Made by a program: the position numbers and the translations under genes. A model generated the notes under the pieces. The model saw only the letters and a list, made by a program, of their open reading frames with translations, ran no database searches and was not told the origin of the DNA. Below are positions 17,980 to 25,886 of a stretch of DNA of 64,000 bases, one piece after another. The stretch is from JALHSW01 sp963720675 (GTDB taxonomy: Bacteria; Actinomycetota; Acidimicrobiia; IMCC26256; PALSA-555). The stretch is from contig CAVRGH010000010.1 of NCBI GenBank assembly GCA_963720675.1, positions 2,399,247-2,463,246 on the forward strand, written 5' to 3'. Position 1 is the stretch's first letter. Each line of letters begins with the position of its first letter.

Positions 17980-19797
17980 ATGACGCAGGTCGGTGACCTC
18001 CTCGTCGGCCGGTACGCGATCGAGTCGCCCATCGCTCGCGGCGGGATGGCCGACGTCTTCCTCGCTCGCGACCAGCAGCTCGACCGCCCGGTCGCCGTGA
18101 AGGTCCTGTTCCCCGAGTTCGCGCGCGACCCCAGCTTCGTCGAGCGCTTCCGCCGCGAGGCACAGCACGCCGCGATGCTGAACCACCCCAACATCGTCAG
18201 CGTCTACGACTACGGCCAGCAGGAAGGCACGTACTTCATCGTCATGGAGTACGTGGAGGGTCAGTCGCTGCGCGACGTGCTGCGCTCCCAGGGCTCGCTC
18301 GCGCCCATGCAGGCGGCCCGCATCGCGGCCGAGATCGCGGGCGCGCTCGACTTCGCGCACCGGCACGGGACCGTGCACCGCGACATCAAGCCGGGAAACG
18401 TGCTCCTCACCCCGAACGGGCAGGTGAAGGTCACCGACTTCGGGATCGCCGCGAACCCGACCGATGCCGGCGCGGGGCTCACCCAGACCGGTGCGGTCAT
18501 CGGCACCGCGACCTACTTCTCCCCCGAGCAGGCCCAGGGGTACCAGGTCGATGGGCGCAGCGACGTCTACTCGCTCGGGGTCGTCCTCTACGAGATGCTC
18601 ACTGGCCGGGCGCCGTTCACTGCCGAGAGCCCGGTCGCCGTCGCGATGAAGCACGTCCGCGACCCGGTGGTCCCCCCGAGCCAGCTCGTCCCCGGGCTGC
18701 CGCCCGACCTCGAGCGGATCGTGATGACCGCGCTCGCCAAGGACGTGAACACCCGATACCAGTCGGCCGAGGCGCTGCGCGCGGATCTCGTGCGCTTCGG
18801 TCGCGGTCGGCCCCTCGAGGGAGCGCCGACGGTAGCGGCCGCTCCGGTCGCCGCGGCCACGACGGTCGCCGCGACCCCGGCGACCCCGCTCAACGACGAG
18901 ATGTGGGACGACGAGCCGAAGCACTACGGCACGAAGGTCGCGGTCGTCGTCGGGGTCCTCTTCCTCGTGCTGGCCATCGTCGGCGGGTTCTTCGCGCTCC
19001 GGCCGAAGGACTCCGTCGAATCGCAGCCCAAGGTCGAGGTTCCGAGCGTCGTCGGGCAACCCTTCGATCAAGCCTCCGCGACGCTCACGACCGCCGGCTT
19101 CAAGGTCGCGCGCGTCGACGAGGTCAGCAGCAGCGTCCCGGTCGACTCCGTGATCAGCCAGAGCCCCGACTCAGGCCTGCTGCTCGAGAAAGGTCGCACC
19201 GTCACCCTGACGGTGAGCAGCAGCCAGGTCACCATCCCCGATCTCGTCGGCAAACCGTTCGAGGAAGCCCAGGCTGCGCTCCAGAAGCTCGGGCTGACCG
19301 CGAACCGCGTCGACGCGGAGAGTCCGGACCAGGCCGCAGGCACGGTGCTGTCCACCGATCCCGTCAGCGGGACCACCGTCGACAAGGGCTCTGCGGTCAC
19401 CGTCACGGTGGCGGCCGAACCTGCGGTCGCGATCCCGAACGTCGCGGGTCAGGACCAGGTCGCGGCGCAGACGGCCCTCCAGACCGCCGGGTTCCAGGTG
19501 ACGGTCCAACCCGCGCCCAGCAACACCGTGCCCGCAGGCAAGGTGATCGCGACGGACCCGGTGGCCGGGACCATGGCTCCCAAGGGCTCGACGGTGACCA
19601 TGCAGGTGTCGACCGGTCCCACGGCGACCGCGATCCCGAACGTCATCGGGCAGACCCGCGAGAACGCCGCTGCCGCCCTCACGGGCGCCGGCTTCAACGT
19701 CACGATCCTCGGCTGCGCTCCCGGGGCGGTGGTCGCCTCGCAGAACCCCGCGGGGGGCGAAGCCCCGCCGGGCACCGGCGTCACCATCGGCTGCTGA
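17980..19797 (+). CDS. pknB: Ser/Thr protein kinase with four PASTA domains
   Basis: Receptor kinase controlling cell-wall growth. The cytoplasmic kinase domain (about 10-270) has a Gly-rich loop IARGGMADVF, catalytic Lys41 (VAVKVL), HRDIKPGN (HRD 133-135), DFG 153-155, and a Thr-rich activation loop (GLTQTGAVIGTATYFSPEQ). A Pro/Ala/Thr-rich juxtamembrane region leads to one membrane helix at about 319-339. Four extracellular PASTA domains follow (from about 350, 418, 486 and 552); these bind lipid II or muropeptides in relatives. The last PASTA repeat has two Cys (LGCAPG and the terminal GC) that could form a disulfide. It is the only kinase of this operon: no pknA is present. Confidence 0.96.
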   Translation: MTQVGDLLVGRYAIESPIARGGMADVFLARDQQLDRPVAVKVLFPEFARDPSFVERFRREAQHAAMLNHPNIVSVYDYGQQEGTYFIVMEYVEGQSLRDVLRSQGSLAPMQAARIAAEIAGALDFAHRHGTVHRDIKPGNVLLTPNGQVKVTDFGIAANPTDAGAGLTQTGAVIGTATYFSPEQAQGYQVDGRSDVYSLGVVLYEMLTGRAPFTAESPVAVAMKHVRDPVVPPSQLVPGLPPDLERIVMTALAKDVNTRYQSAEALRADLVRFGRGRPLEGAPTVAAAPVAAATTVAATPATPLNDEMWDDEPKHYGTKVAVVVGVLFLVLAIVGGFFALRPKDSVESQPKVEVPSVVGQPFDQASATLTTAGFKVARVDEVSSSVPVDSVISQSPDSGLLLEKGRTVTLTVSSSQVTIPDLVGKPFEEAQAALQKLGLTANRVDAESPDQAAGTVLSTDPVSGTTVDKGSAVTVTVAAEPAVAIPNVAGQDQVAAQTALQTAGFQVTVQPAPSNTVPAGKVIATDPVAGTMAPKGSTVTMQVSTGPTATAIPNVIGQTRENAAAALTGAGFNVTILGCAPGAVVASQNPAGGEAPPGTGVTIGC

Positions 19798-19803
19798 TCC
19801 GCG

Positions 19804-20586
19804 GTGGAGGGCCCGCTCGCGCGGTGGTACCGCGAGCACGGTCGCCACGATCTGCCGTGGCGCGACACCCGTGACCGCTGGGCGGTGCTCGTCTCGGAGG
19901 TGATGCTCCACCAGACGCAGGTGCCGCGCGTCGTCGCGGTCTGGCCCGCCTTCATGGCTCGCTTCCCCGATCCCGCTTCGACGGCCGCCGCGGGCCCGGC
20001 CGCGGTGATCCAGGCGTGGGGCCGCCTCGGCTACCCGCGCCGGGCCCGTCGGCTCTGGGAGACGGCGACGCGGATCACCGAGGGTGGCTGGCCCGACGAT
20101 CTCTCGTCGCTCCCGGGCATCGGTCGCTACACCGCCCACGCGATCGCGGCGCAGGTCGACGACGTCGATGTCCCGGCCATCGAGGTGAACGTCCGGCGCG
20201 TGGTCGAGCGCGTCCGCGGCGAACGGCTGTCGGAGCGGGCCGCGGAGGACGCGAGCGTGCAGATCGGCAGGCCGCTCCTCGGGCGCGACCGCTTGCTCGC
20301 GCTCATGGACGTCGGCGCGACGCTCTGCCGCCCGCGGAACCCGGACTGCTCCTCGTGCCCGCTCCGGCGACGGTGCATCGCGCGCGGGCCCTTGCCCCAC
20401 GAGGCCACCCGTCCGAAGCAAGCGAGGTTCGCAGGATCGTTCCGCGAGCGGCGCGGTGCCGTGATGGCGCGGCTGCGGGTCGGGCCGACCGCTGCGACCG
20501 AACTCGACGCCGCTGCGCTCGAGTCGCTGCTCGCCGACGGGCTCGCGGAGGCCGTGGACGGGATCGCTCGACTCCCGTCGTCGTAG
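19804..20586 (+). CDS. mutY: A/G-specific adenine glycosylase (MutY-like), catalytic Asp replaced by Glu
   Basis: HhH-GPD base-excision glycosylase. Canonical MutY removes adenine opposite 8-oxoguanine. It has catalytic Glu32 in SEVMLHQTQV, the helix-hairpin-helix LPGIGRYTAHAIAA (about 103-116), and an intact [4Fe-4S] motif C175-x6-C182-x2-C185-x5-C191. The residue aligning with the catalytic Asp of MutY is Glu127 (PAIEVNVRRV rather than xxDxNV), read directly from GAG at 20182-20184. At 260 aa it lacks the C-terminal NUDIX-like 8-oxoG recognition domain of full-length MutY. It starts 6 bp after pknB. Confidence 0.87.
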   Translation: MEGPLARWYREHGRHDLPWRDTRDRWAVLVSEVMLHQTQVPRVVAVWPAFMARFPDPASTAAAGPAAVIQAWGRLGYPRRARRLWETATRITEGGWPDDLSSLPGIGRYTAHAIAAQVDDVDVPAIEVNVRRVVERVRGERLSERAAEDASVQIGRPLLGRDRLLALMDVGATLCRPRNPDCSSCPLRRRCIARGPLPHEATRPKQARFAGSFRERRGAVMARLRVGPTAATELDAAALESLLADGLAEAVDGIARLPSS

Positions 20587-20604
20587 GCGTCGGGACCGGT
20601 GGGG

Positions 20605-21192
20605 CTACCCGACCGGGAGGCGAGCGAGGAAGTTGCCGAGCAGCTCGTGACCGGACTCGGTGAGGATCGACTCGGGGTGGAACTGCACGCCTTCGATCGG
20701 CAGCTCGCGGTGGCGCAGGCCCATGACGAGCCCGTCCTCGCTCTCCGCGGTGATCTCGAGGACGTCGGGCACCGAGTCGCGGGCGACGACGAGCGAGTGG
20801 TACCGCGTCGCGGTGAACGGGCTCGGGACGCCGGCGAACACGCCCTGGCCGTCGTGGGTGATCTCGGACGTCTTGCCGTGCATCACGTGCGGCGCCCGTT
20901 CGACGCGGCCGCCGTACACCTGGCCGAGGCACTGGTGTCCGAGGCAGACCCCCAGCACCGGGACGCCGTGCTCGCCGAACGCACGGATCGCCTCGTTCGA
21001 GACGCCGGCGTCCTCTGGGCGCCCCGGGCCGGGCGACACCAGGACCGCATCGGGCTCCAGGGCCCGGAGCTCGTCGAGCCCGAGTTCGTCGTGACGGTGC
21101 ACGATCGGCTCGGCGCCGAGCTCCCCGAGGTACTGGACGAGGTTGTAGACGAAGGAGTCGTAGTTGTCGATCACGACCACGCGGGCGCCCAC
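20605..21192 (-). CDS. trpG: Anthranilate / aminodeoxychorismate synthase glutamine amidotransferase component
   Basis: Class I glutamine amidotransferase that supplies ammonia to TrpE or PabB. The 195-aa protein begins VVVIDNYDSFVYNLVQYL. It carries the oxyanion motif SPGPGRPEDAG, the nucleophile Cys in GVCLGHQCLG, and the catalytic His/Glu in GVQFHPESILTE. The GTG at 21192 is chosen: an upstream open frame exists, but it overlaps crgA on the other strand and does not look coding. A trpG/pabA gene near pknB and crgA is conserved in actinobacteria. The TrpE or PabB partner is not in the window, so the pathway (Trp or folate) is undecided. Confidence 0.9.
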   Translation of the reverse strand: MGARVVVIDNYDSFVYNLVQYLGELGAEPIVHRHDELGLDELRALEPDAVLVSPGPGRPEDAGVSNEAIRAFGEHGVPVLGVCLGHQCLGQVYGGRVERAPHVMHGKTSEITHDGQGVFAGVPSPFTATRYHSLVVARDSVPDVLEITAESEDGLVMGLRHRELPIEGVQFHPESILTESGHELLGNFLARLPVG

Positions 21193-21234
21193 GCCCCGAA
21201 CGTAGCCGCGGGCTTCACTAGTGTTCGCCGGGTT

Positions 21235-21513
21235 ATGGCGAAGAAGAGTCCCGCGAAGAACAAGGCGAAGAGCAAGAAGCCCGTCGGGCCGCCGCCGAAG
21301 CCGTCCCGGTACACCCCTCCGACCCCCAAGTCGAAGAAGGAATCCCCGCTGTGGGTGCCCGCGGCGATGTTCACCTGCCTGCTGCTCGGGCTCCTCGTGA
21401 TCGTCGCCAACTACCTCGAGCTGCTCCCCGGCGGCCAGGCCCAGAACTCGTCGCTCTTCATCGGTCTCGGCTTGATGGTCGGCGGCTTCGCGCTCTCCAC
21501 CCAGTACCGCTAG
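21235..21513 (+). CDS. crgA: Cell division protein CrgA
   Basis: Small membrane protein of 92 aa that in mycobacteria and streptomycetes bridges divisome components (FtsZ, FtsI, CwsA). The N-terminal 38 residues are Lys/Pro-rich (AKKSPAKNKAKSKKP, TPPTPKSKKESP). Two membrane helices follow: LWVPAAMFTCLLLGLLVIVANYL (about 39-61) and SLFIGLGLMVGGFALSTQYR (about 73-92), ending in the family's T-Q-Y/W-R terminus. ATG 21235 is the natural start, directly divergent from trpG. Confidence 0.92.
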   Translation: MAKKSPAKNKAKSKKPVGPPPKPSRYTPPTPKSKKESPLWVPAAMFTCLLLGLLVIVANYLELLPGGQAQNSSLFIGLGLMVGGFALSTQYR

Positions 21514-21526
21514 GGACTCGACGCCG

Positions 21527-22774
21527 TTGGCCGGCACCGGCAAGCGCACGAGTCGGCTCCGGGCGGTGCGTCGAGGCCTGCTTCGCATCGCCCGGCCGAT
21601 CACGCGGAAGCGACACGGCTACGTCTACGTGTGGCGCCGCGCGATCGCCGGGCGGCTCGACGAGCGCGCCTGGGAACGCCGGCGGGACAAGGGCCTCGAT
21701 CTGCTCACGCTCGACGACCTGCCCGCACGGGTCCCCGGCGCGACCTACCGCGAGATCGAACCGGTCGCGCCCGACGTGGCCCCGCCGCCGGGCTGGGTCG
21801 CGCCGAAGCACCATGTCGACGACGGGCGCGTGGAAGCCGGCGCCGCGCCCGCGCGGCTGGTCGGCCGCGGCCACGGTGTCGTCGAGATCCCGGGTGGTGT
21901 GGTGTTCGGCGCGTCGGGCATCTACGGGCCCTACCCCGATGGCCTGCTCGTCGACGCGAACGCGATGTGGCCGGCAGACGAGCACGAGCTCCTCGAGATC
22001 GCCGACCGCGCACGCGCCCGCGACATCGAGACGCTTGACGGCGTGACGATGAGCGTCATGGCGCACAACGACAACTACTGCCACTGGCTCTTGCAAGGCC
22101 TGCCGCGCCTCGAGATCCTCCGACGCGGGTTCGGGCTCGAAGCCGACCGCATCATGGTCCGGGGCGTGTCCGCACGGACGGTCGATGCGCTGGAACGGCT
22201 CGGCGTCCGGCGCGATCGGATGATGTTCCCGCAGCACGGGTCGCCCATGTACCGGTGCGAGACGCTGCGTGCGGCGACCGGTCCGCAGTTCCACGAGCTC
22301 GGCGACGACTGGGTCGTCGAGTTCCTCCACCAGCTGTACCTGCCGGATCCGCCTCGGGGCTCACGCCGGCTGTACGTGCAGCGCGGCGTTGCGAACCGGT
22401 CCGTCATGAACGAGAGCGAGGTCCTGGAGCTGCTCCTCCCGGCCGGCTTCGAGGCCGTGTCGATGGAGGGGCGGACGATCTCCGAGCAGGCCGCGCTGTT
22501 CGCCTCTGCCGAAGCCGTCGTGTCCACCCACGGCGCGGCGCTCTCGAACCTGGCGTTCTGCCGTCCGGGCACACAGGTCGTGGAGCTCGCCGGCTCGAAC
22601 ACCGCCCGCACCGGGTTCGCCCGCCTCTGCTGGCGCCGCGGGATGCACCACGAGTTCGTGGTGGGCACCGAGCCCTGCGCTCCCGGCCGCTGGTGGACCT
22701 GGCTGATCGACGCCGAGACTTCGGTCGACGTACCGGAGCTCCGCCGCACCCTCGGGCGGCTCGATCTGCTGTGA
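21527..22774 (+). CDS. Glycosyltransferase family 61 (DUF563) protein
   Basis: Predicted cytoplasmic glycosyltransferase of 415 aa. Family features are SVMAHNDNYCHWLLQGLPRLEIL (about 175-197), RRLYVQRGVANRSVMNESEVLELL (about 280-303) and the nucleotide-sugar motif STHGAALSNLAFCRPGTQVVEL (about 334-355). The start is ambiguous: TTG 21527 opens a basic N-terminus (GKRTSRLRAVRRGLLRIARP), and GTG codons further in are alternatives. It stands alone after crgA, with no other polysaccharide genes nearby except the FAD oxidoreductase at 11.3 kb. Acceptor and donor are unknown. Confidence 0.82.
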   Translation: MAGTGKRTSRLRAVRRGLLRIARPITRKRHGYVYVWRRAIAGRLDERAWERRRDKGLDLLTLDDLPARVPGATYREIEPVAPDVAPPPGWVAPKHHVDDGRVEAGAAPARLVGRGHGVVEIPGGVVFGASGIYGPYPDGLLVDANAMWPADEHELLEIADRARARDIETLDGVTMSVMAHNDNYCHWLLQGLPRLEILRRGFGLEADRIMVRGVSARTVDALERLGVRRDRMMFPQHGSPMYRCETLRAATGPQFHELGDDWVVEFLHQLYLPDPPRGSRRLYVQRGVANRSVMNESEVLELLLPAGFEAVSMEGRTISEQAALFASAEAVVSTHGAALSNLAFCRPGTQVVELAGSNTARTGFARLCWRRGMHHEFVVGTEPCAPGRWWTWLIDAETSVDVPELRRTLGRLDLL

Positions 22775-22828
22775 CGAACGGGCGACCCCCTCAGCAGATC
22801 CCCAGGGAATCCCACCTGTGTAACTCAC

Positions 22829-22853
22829 CCACAGGGTTCTCCACACCCTGTGG
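22829..22853. terminator. Hairpin after the GT61 gene, part of a DnaA-box-like cluster
   Basis: A perfect 8-bp inverted repeat CCACAGGG / CCCTGTGG with a 9-nt loop (TTCTCCACA) lies 55 bp after the glycosyltransferase stop. It could terminate transcription, but no T-tract follows. The right arm runs into a perfect DnaA box, so a replication-related role is an alternative. Confidence 0.4.
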
Positions 22854-22857
22854 ACAA
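22849..22857 (-). promoter_or_regulatory. DnaA box TTGTCCACA remote from dnaA
   Basis: TGTGGACAA on the plus strand is a perfect match to the actinobacterial DnaA box on the minus strand. Within 40 bp upstream are two weaker partial matches (TTCTCCACA at 22837-22845, and CTCACCCACA). The site lies about 15 kb from the dnaA-dnaN origin candidate, between convergently unrelated genes. Confidence 0.45.
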
Positions 22858-22908
22858 CTGGTTCGAGGGCGGGCCGGTGGGACTTGACGCTCCGGAGAGG
22901 CTGATTCG

Positions 22909-23073
22909 GTGAGGTTCATCGGTTGGATCCTGATCGCAGCCGGGATCGTCGCGGTCCTGGTCATCATCCCCGCCCTGGTCCTCGAGTGGATCGGGCGGAC
23001 CCAGGTGCGCCTGATCCAGCGGCGAGAACGCCGGGCGGCGGAAGCCTCGGAGCCCGACTCGGCCGTCCCCTGA
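22909..23073 (+). CDS. Small membrane protein, 54 aa
   Basis: Short gene read directly from the sequence: GTG at 22909, TGA at 23071-23073. A purine-rich ribosome site (GGAGAGG) lies about 10 nt upstream. The product has one hydrophobic helix (IGWILIAAGIVAVLVIIPALVLEWIG, about residues 4-29) and a charged, Arg-rich C-terminal tail (RTQVRLIQRRERRAAEAS). It belongs to no family I recognise. Convergent placement 17 bp before the minus-strand gene at 23090 and a sensible ribosome site argue for a real gene. Confidence 0.55.
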   Translation: MRFIGWILIAAGIVAVLVIIPALVLEWIGRTQVRLIQRRERRAAEASEPDSAVP

Positions 23074-23089
23074 CCCGCGCCGATCCAGC

Positions 23090-23380
23090 TCAGACGGGAG
23101 TGACCTCGACCATGTCCTCGCGGCAGTGCCGGGGGGCGTCGGGCTCCTCGTCGCCGCCCTGCGCGGCGGTCATGACGACCTCGGCGCCACAGACGATGCA
23201 GCGGTACCGGATGTTCACGGGGACGACAGCGGTCGGGTCGACCTCGTCCTCGGGCTCGACCTTGAACTTCTTCAGGATCCCGGCGCCGATCACGTAGATG
23301 AGCACCGCCGCGACGACCGTGATGGCGATGCGGATGATCCACCCGAGCGTGGAGACGCCGAGCACGAGCGCGGCGGTCAC
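23090..23380 (-). CDS. Small membrane protein with C-terminal zinc-ribbon-like domain
   Basis: A 96-aa protein. One membrane helix (LGWIIRIAITVVAAVLIYVIGAGIL, about 12-36) precedes an acidic linker (KVEPEDEVDP). The C-terminal module contains RYRCIVCGAEVV and, 20 residues later, APRHCREDM, a CxxC...HC pattern that could bind one zinc. Start GTG 23380 overlaps the thiolase stop (GTGA), so it is translationally coupled to the thiolase. No function is assigned. Confidence 0.72.
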   Translation of the reverse strand: MTAALVLGVSTLGWIIRIAITVVAAVLIYVIGAGILKKFKVEPEDEVDPTAVVPVNIRYRCIVCGAEVVMTAAQGGDEEPDAPRHCREDMVEVTPV

Positions 23381-24534
23381 CCGAGACGTTCGATGATGGT
23401 GGCGTTCGCCATGCCGCCGCCCTCGCACATGGTCTGGAGGCCGTAGCGACCGCCCGTGCGCTCGAGCTCGTTGAGGAGGGTGGCCAGCAGGCGGCTCCCC
23501 GAGCACCCGAGCGGGTGACCCAGCGCGATCGCGCCGCCGTTGACGTTCACCTTCGCCATGTCGGGGTGGTACTCCTGCTCCCACGCGAGCACGACGGGCG
23601 CGAACGCCTCGTTGATCTCGACCAGATCGATGTCGTCGAGCTGCATCCCCGCACGCTCGAGCACCTTGCCCGTGGCGGGGATGGGTCCCGTGAGCATGAG
23701 CACGGGATCGACGCCGGCCAGCGCGAACGCGTGGAAGCGGGCGCGCGGCGTGAGCCCGAGCTCGGTGGCCTTCTCCTCGCTCATGATCAGCGTCGCCGCC
23801 GCCCCGTCGGTGATCTGGCTCGAGTTCGCGGCGGTGATCACGCCGCCCTCGGGCTTGAACGCGGGCTTGAGCTTGGCGAGCGTCTCGAGCGACGAGTCGG
23901 GGCGGATGCCCTCGTCGCGGCTGAACACCGACGACGCGTCGTCGATCGTGACCGGCACCGGGACGATCTCCTGGTCGAAGCGACCTTCCTCCGTCGCGCG
24001 CGCGGCGCGCTGGTGCGACTGGACCGAGAACGCGTCGTTCGCCTCCCGGCTGATGCCCCACTTCTCGGCGATCAGCTCCGCGGAGAGCCCCTGCGGAACG
24101 AGGTCGTAGCGCTCGAACACCTTCGGGCCGTAGGGCATCGATCCGGGCAGGAAGGACGAGCCCATCGGCACCCGCGTCATGCTCTCGACGCCGGCGGCGA
24201 TCACGACGTCGTACGCGCCCGCCATCACGCCCTGCGCGGCGAAGTGCGCGGCCTGCTGCGACGAGCCGCACTGGCGGTCGATCGACGTCCCGACCACCGT
24301 CTCCGGGAAGCCCGCCGCCAACGCCGCGTTCCGTCCGACGTTGCCGGCCTGGTCGCCGACCTGCATCACGCAACCCATCAGCACGTCCTCGACGAGCTCC
24401 GGGTCGAGGTCGTTGCGCTCGACGAGGGCCTGCAGCGTGTGGGCTGCCAGGTCGACGGGGTGCCAGTCCTTGAGCGAGCCGTTCCGGCGCCCGAGGGGCG
24501 TCCGGACTGCGTCGACGATCACGGCAGTGCGCAT
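23377..24534 (-). CDS. Thiolase family protein (acetyl-CoA C-acyltransferase)
   Basis: Catalyses thiolytic cleavage or condensation of acyl-CoA. The 385-aa protein contains the thiolase N-domain with active-site Cys in DRQCGSSQQAAHFAAQ (about residue 89), EINEAFAPVVLAWE, and the C-domain signature NVNGGAIALGHPLGCSGSRL with the catalytic His. The final MCEGGGMANATIIERL contains the second catalytic Cys. All catalytic residues are present. Similarity begins at ATG 24534 (MRTAVIVDAVRTPLGRRNG). Whether it works in beta-oxidation or another pathway cannot be told. It is divergent from the PaaI-like thioesterase. Confidence 0.9.
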   Translation of the reverse strand: MRTAVIVDAVRTPLGRRNGSLKDWHPVDLAAHTLQALVERNDLDPELVEDVLMGCVMQVGDQAGNVGRNAALAAGFPETVVGTSIDRQCGSSQQAAHFAAQGVMAGAYDVVIAAGVESMTRVPMGSSFLPGSMPYGPKVFERYDLVPQGLSAELIAEKWGISREANDAFSVQSHQRAARATEEGRFDQEIVPVPVTIDDASSVFSRDEGIRPDSSLETLAKLKPAFKPEGGVITAANSSQITDGAAATLIMSEEKATELGLTPRARFHAFALAGVDPVLMLTGPIPATGKVLERAGMQLDDIDLVEINEAFAPVVLAWEQEYHPDMAKVNVNGGAIALGHPLGCSGSRLLATLLNELERTGGRYGLQTMCEGGGMANATIIERLG

Positions 24535-24621
24535 GGCAGGTTCCTTCGCTGGTCCGGGTACCGCTCCGCGGTGGGCCGTCTCGGCGGCCTCCCAGTAGGT
24601 TGGCACGCCGTGCCCCGCAGT

Positions 24622-25026
24622 ATGGACAAGAGCCTCGGTGACGGGGGCATGCCCCTGCTCGGGCAGCTCGGCGTCAGCTTCGACGCCTACGGGGAGGGCT
24701 GGGCCACCGCGGCGTGGGCCCCGACCGAGCTGGCCTGCAACCCGCTCGGCGGGGTGCACGGGGGCGTGTTCGGCGTGATCCACGACGCCGCGATGAACTT
24801 CGCGACGAACAGCGCGCTCGAATCCGGCGACCGGGCCGTCACCCTCGACGTCGCCTACCAGACCATCCGACCCGCAGCCTCGGACGACGCGCTCACGGTC
24901 CGCGGTGAGGTCGTCCGGGTCGCCAAGCAGGTCGCGTACGCGACCTCGACGGTGCACGACGCCGGCGGCGAGCTCGTGTCGAGCGCGACCGCGACGTTCC
25001 TCGTCCGTCGGCGCCCCGCTTCATGA
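24622..25026 (+). CDS. PaaI-family hotdog thioesterase
   Basis: A 134-aa hotdog-fold acyl-CoA thioesterase. The central helix motif NPLGGVHGGVFGVIHDAAMNFATNSAL (about 36-62) matches the HGG(V/A)xxxxxD signature of the PaaI/YdiI group, and a beta strand LDVAYQTIRPA follows. It begins at ATG 24622. Its neighbour, a divergent thiolase, suggests acyl-CoA metabolism. The stop overlaps the next start (ATGA at 25023), so the PAP2 gene is coupled. Confidence 0.83.
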   Translation: MDKSLGDGGMPLLGQLGVSFDAYGEGWATAAWAPTELACNPLGGVHGGVFGVIHDAAMNFATNSALESGDRAVTLDVAYQTIRPAASDDALTVRGEVVRVAKQVAYATSTVHDAGGELVSSATATFLVRRRPAS

Positions 25027-25886
25027 CGACCGGCGCCGCCGAGGTCGAGACCGGAGCGCCACCTGAGCGGGTCGTGCCGCGCTCGAAGCGTTGGCGCTAC
25101 GGCTGGATCCTCGAGACCCTCGGCATGCTGGCCATCTACCAGCTGTACGACCAGGGACGCGACCACGCGACGGGGGCGACCGCCGACGCGTTCGCGAACG
25201 CGAAGGACATCGTCGCCGCCGAACGGTGGCTCGGCATCTACTGGGAGCGGCCGATCCAGCAGGCGTTCCTCAACGCGGACTGGTTCATCGCGTTCTGGAA
25301 CATCTACTACGGCACCGTCCACTTCGTGCTGCCGCTCGTGACCCTCATCTGGCTCTACCGGAAGCGCCCGGCACGCTACGTGCGCTGGCGGAACACGCTC
25401 GTGCTCATGTGGGCGATCGCGGTGCTGGTCTTCTTCACGTACCCACTCATGCCCCCGCGCCTCATGCCGAAGAGCTACGGGTTCACCGACACCGCAGCCG
25501 AGTACTACAACTTCGGCCCTCAGGTGAAGGTCGAGTACGGCAGCGACGGGCAGCCGACCGAGAAGGCGCTCGCGCAGTACGGCAACCCGTTCGCTGCGAT
25601 GCCCAGCTTCCACATCGGCTGGAGCACCTGGTGCCTGCTCGCGCTCTGGCCGATGATCCGGCGCAAGTGGGTGAAGGCGCTGTTCATCACCTACGTGCTC
25701 GGGGTCCTCTTCTGCATCACCGTGACCGCCAACCACTGGTTGCTCGACGCGGTCGGCGGCCTCGCGGTGCTCGGGCTGGGGGCACTCGGGGCCTGGGGCA
25801 TCGACCGGGCCGGTGCCGCGTGGCGTGCACGCGGTCGGGGTGGAGCCGAGCTCAGTACTCCGCCCGCACCCTCCGGCGCTTGTTGA
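25023..25886 (+). CDS. PAP2-superfamily membrane protein (Aur1-like)
   Basis: Integral membrane protein of 287 aa with about six helices. The PAP2 active-site motifs are present as FAAMPSFHIGWSTW (PSFH, about 193-206) and TANHWLLDAVGG (HxxxD, about 237-248). This arrangement matches the inositol phosphorylceramide synthase/Aur1-like branch (PAP2_3) rather than simple phosphatidic acid phosphatases. It probably transfers or hydrolyses a lipid-linked phosphate at the outer membrane face; the substrate is unknown. The last 35 bp overlap the convergent gene at 25852. Confidence 0.82.
   Translation: MTTGAAEVETGAPPERVVPRSKRWRYGWILETLGMLAIYQLYDQGRDHATGATADAFANAKDIVAAERWLGIYWERPIQQAFLNADWFIAFWNIYYGTVHFVLPLVTLIWLYRKRPARYVRWRNTLVLMWAIAVLVFFTYPLMPPRLMPKSYGFTDTAAEYYNFGPQVKVEYGSDGQPTEKALAQYGNPFAAMPSFHIGWSTWCLLALWPMIRRKWVKALFITYVLGVLFCITVTANHWLLDAVGGLAVLGLGALGAWGIDRAGAAWRARGRGGAELSTPPAPSGAC

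Noticed and set aside
21193..21603. Possible upstream extension of trpG
   Set aside because: The extra 137 codons lie antisense to crgA and are Arg/Gly-rich. The amidotransferase family begins at VVVIDNYDSF.
23515..24621. Long plus-strand open frame leading into the PaaI-like gene
   Set aside because: It is antisense to the thiolase. The thioesterase family similarity starts only after ATG 24622.
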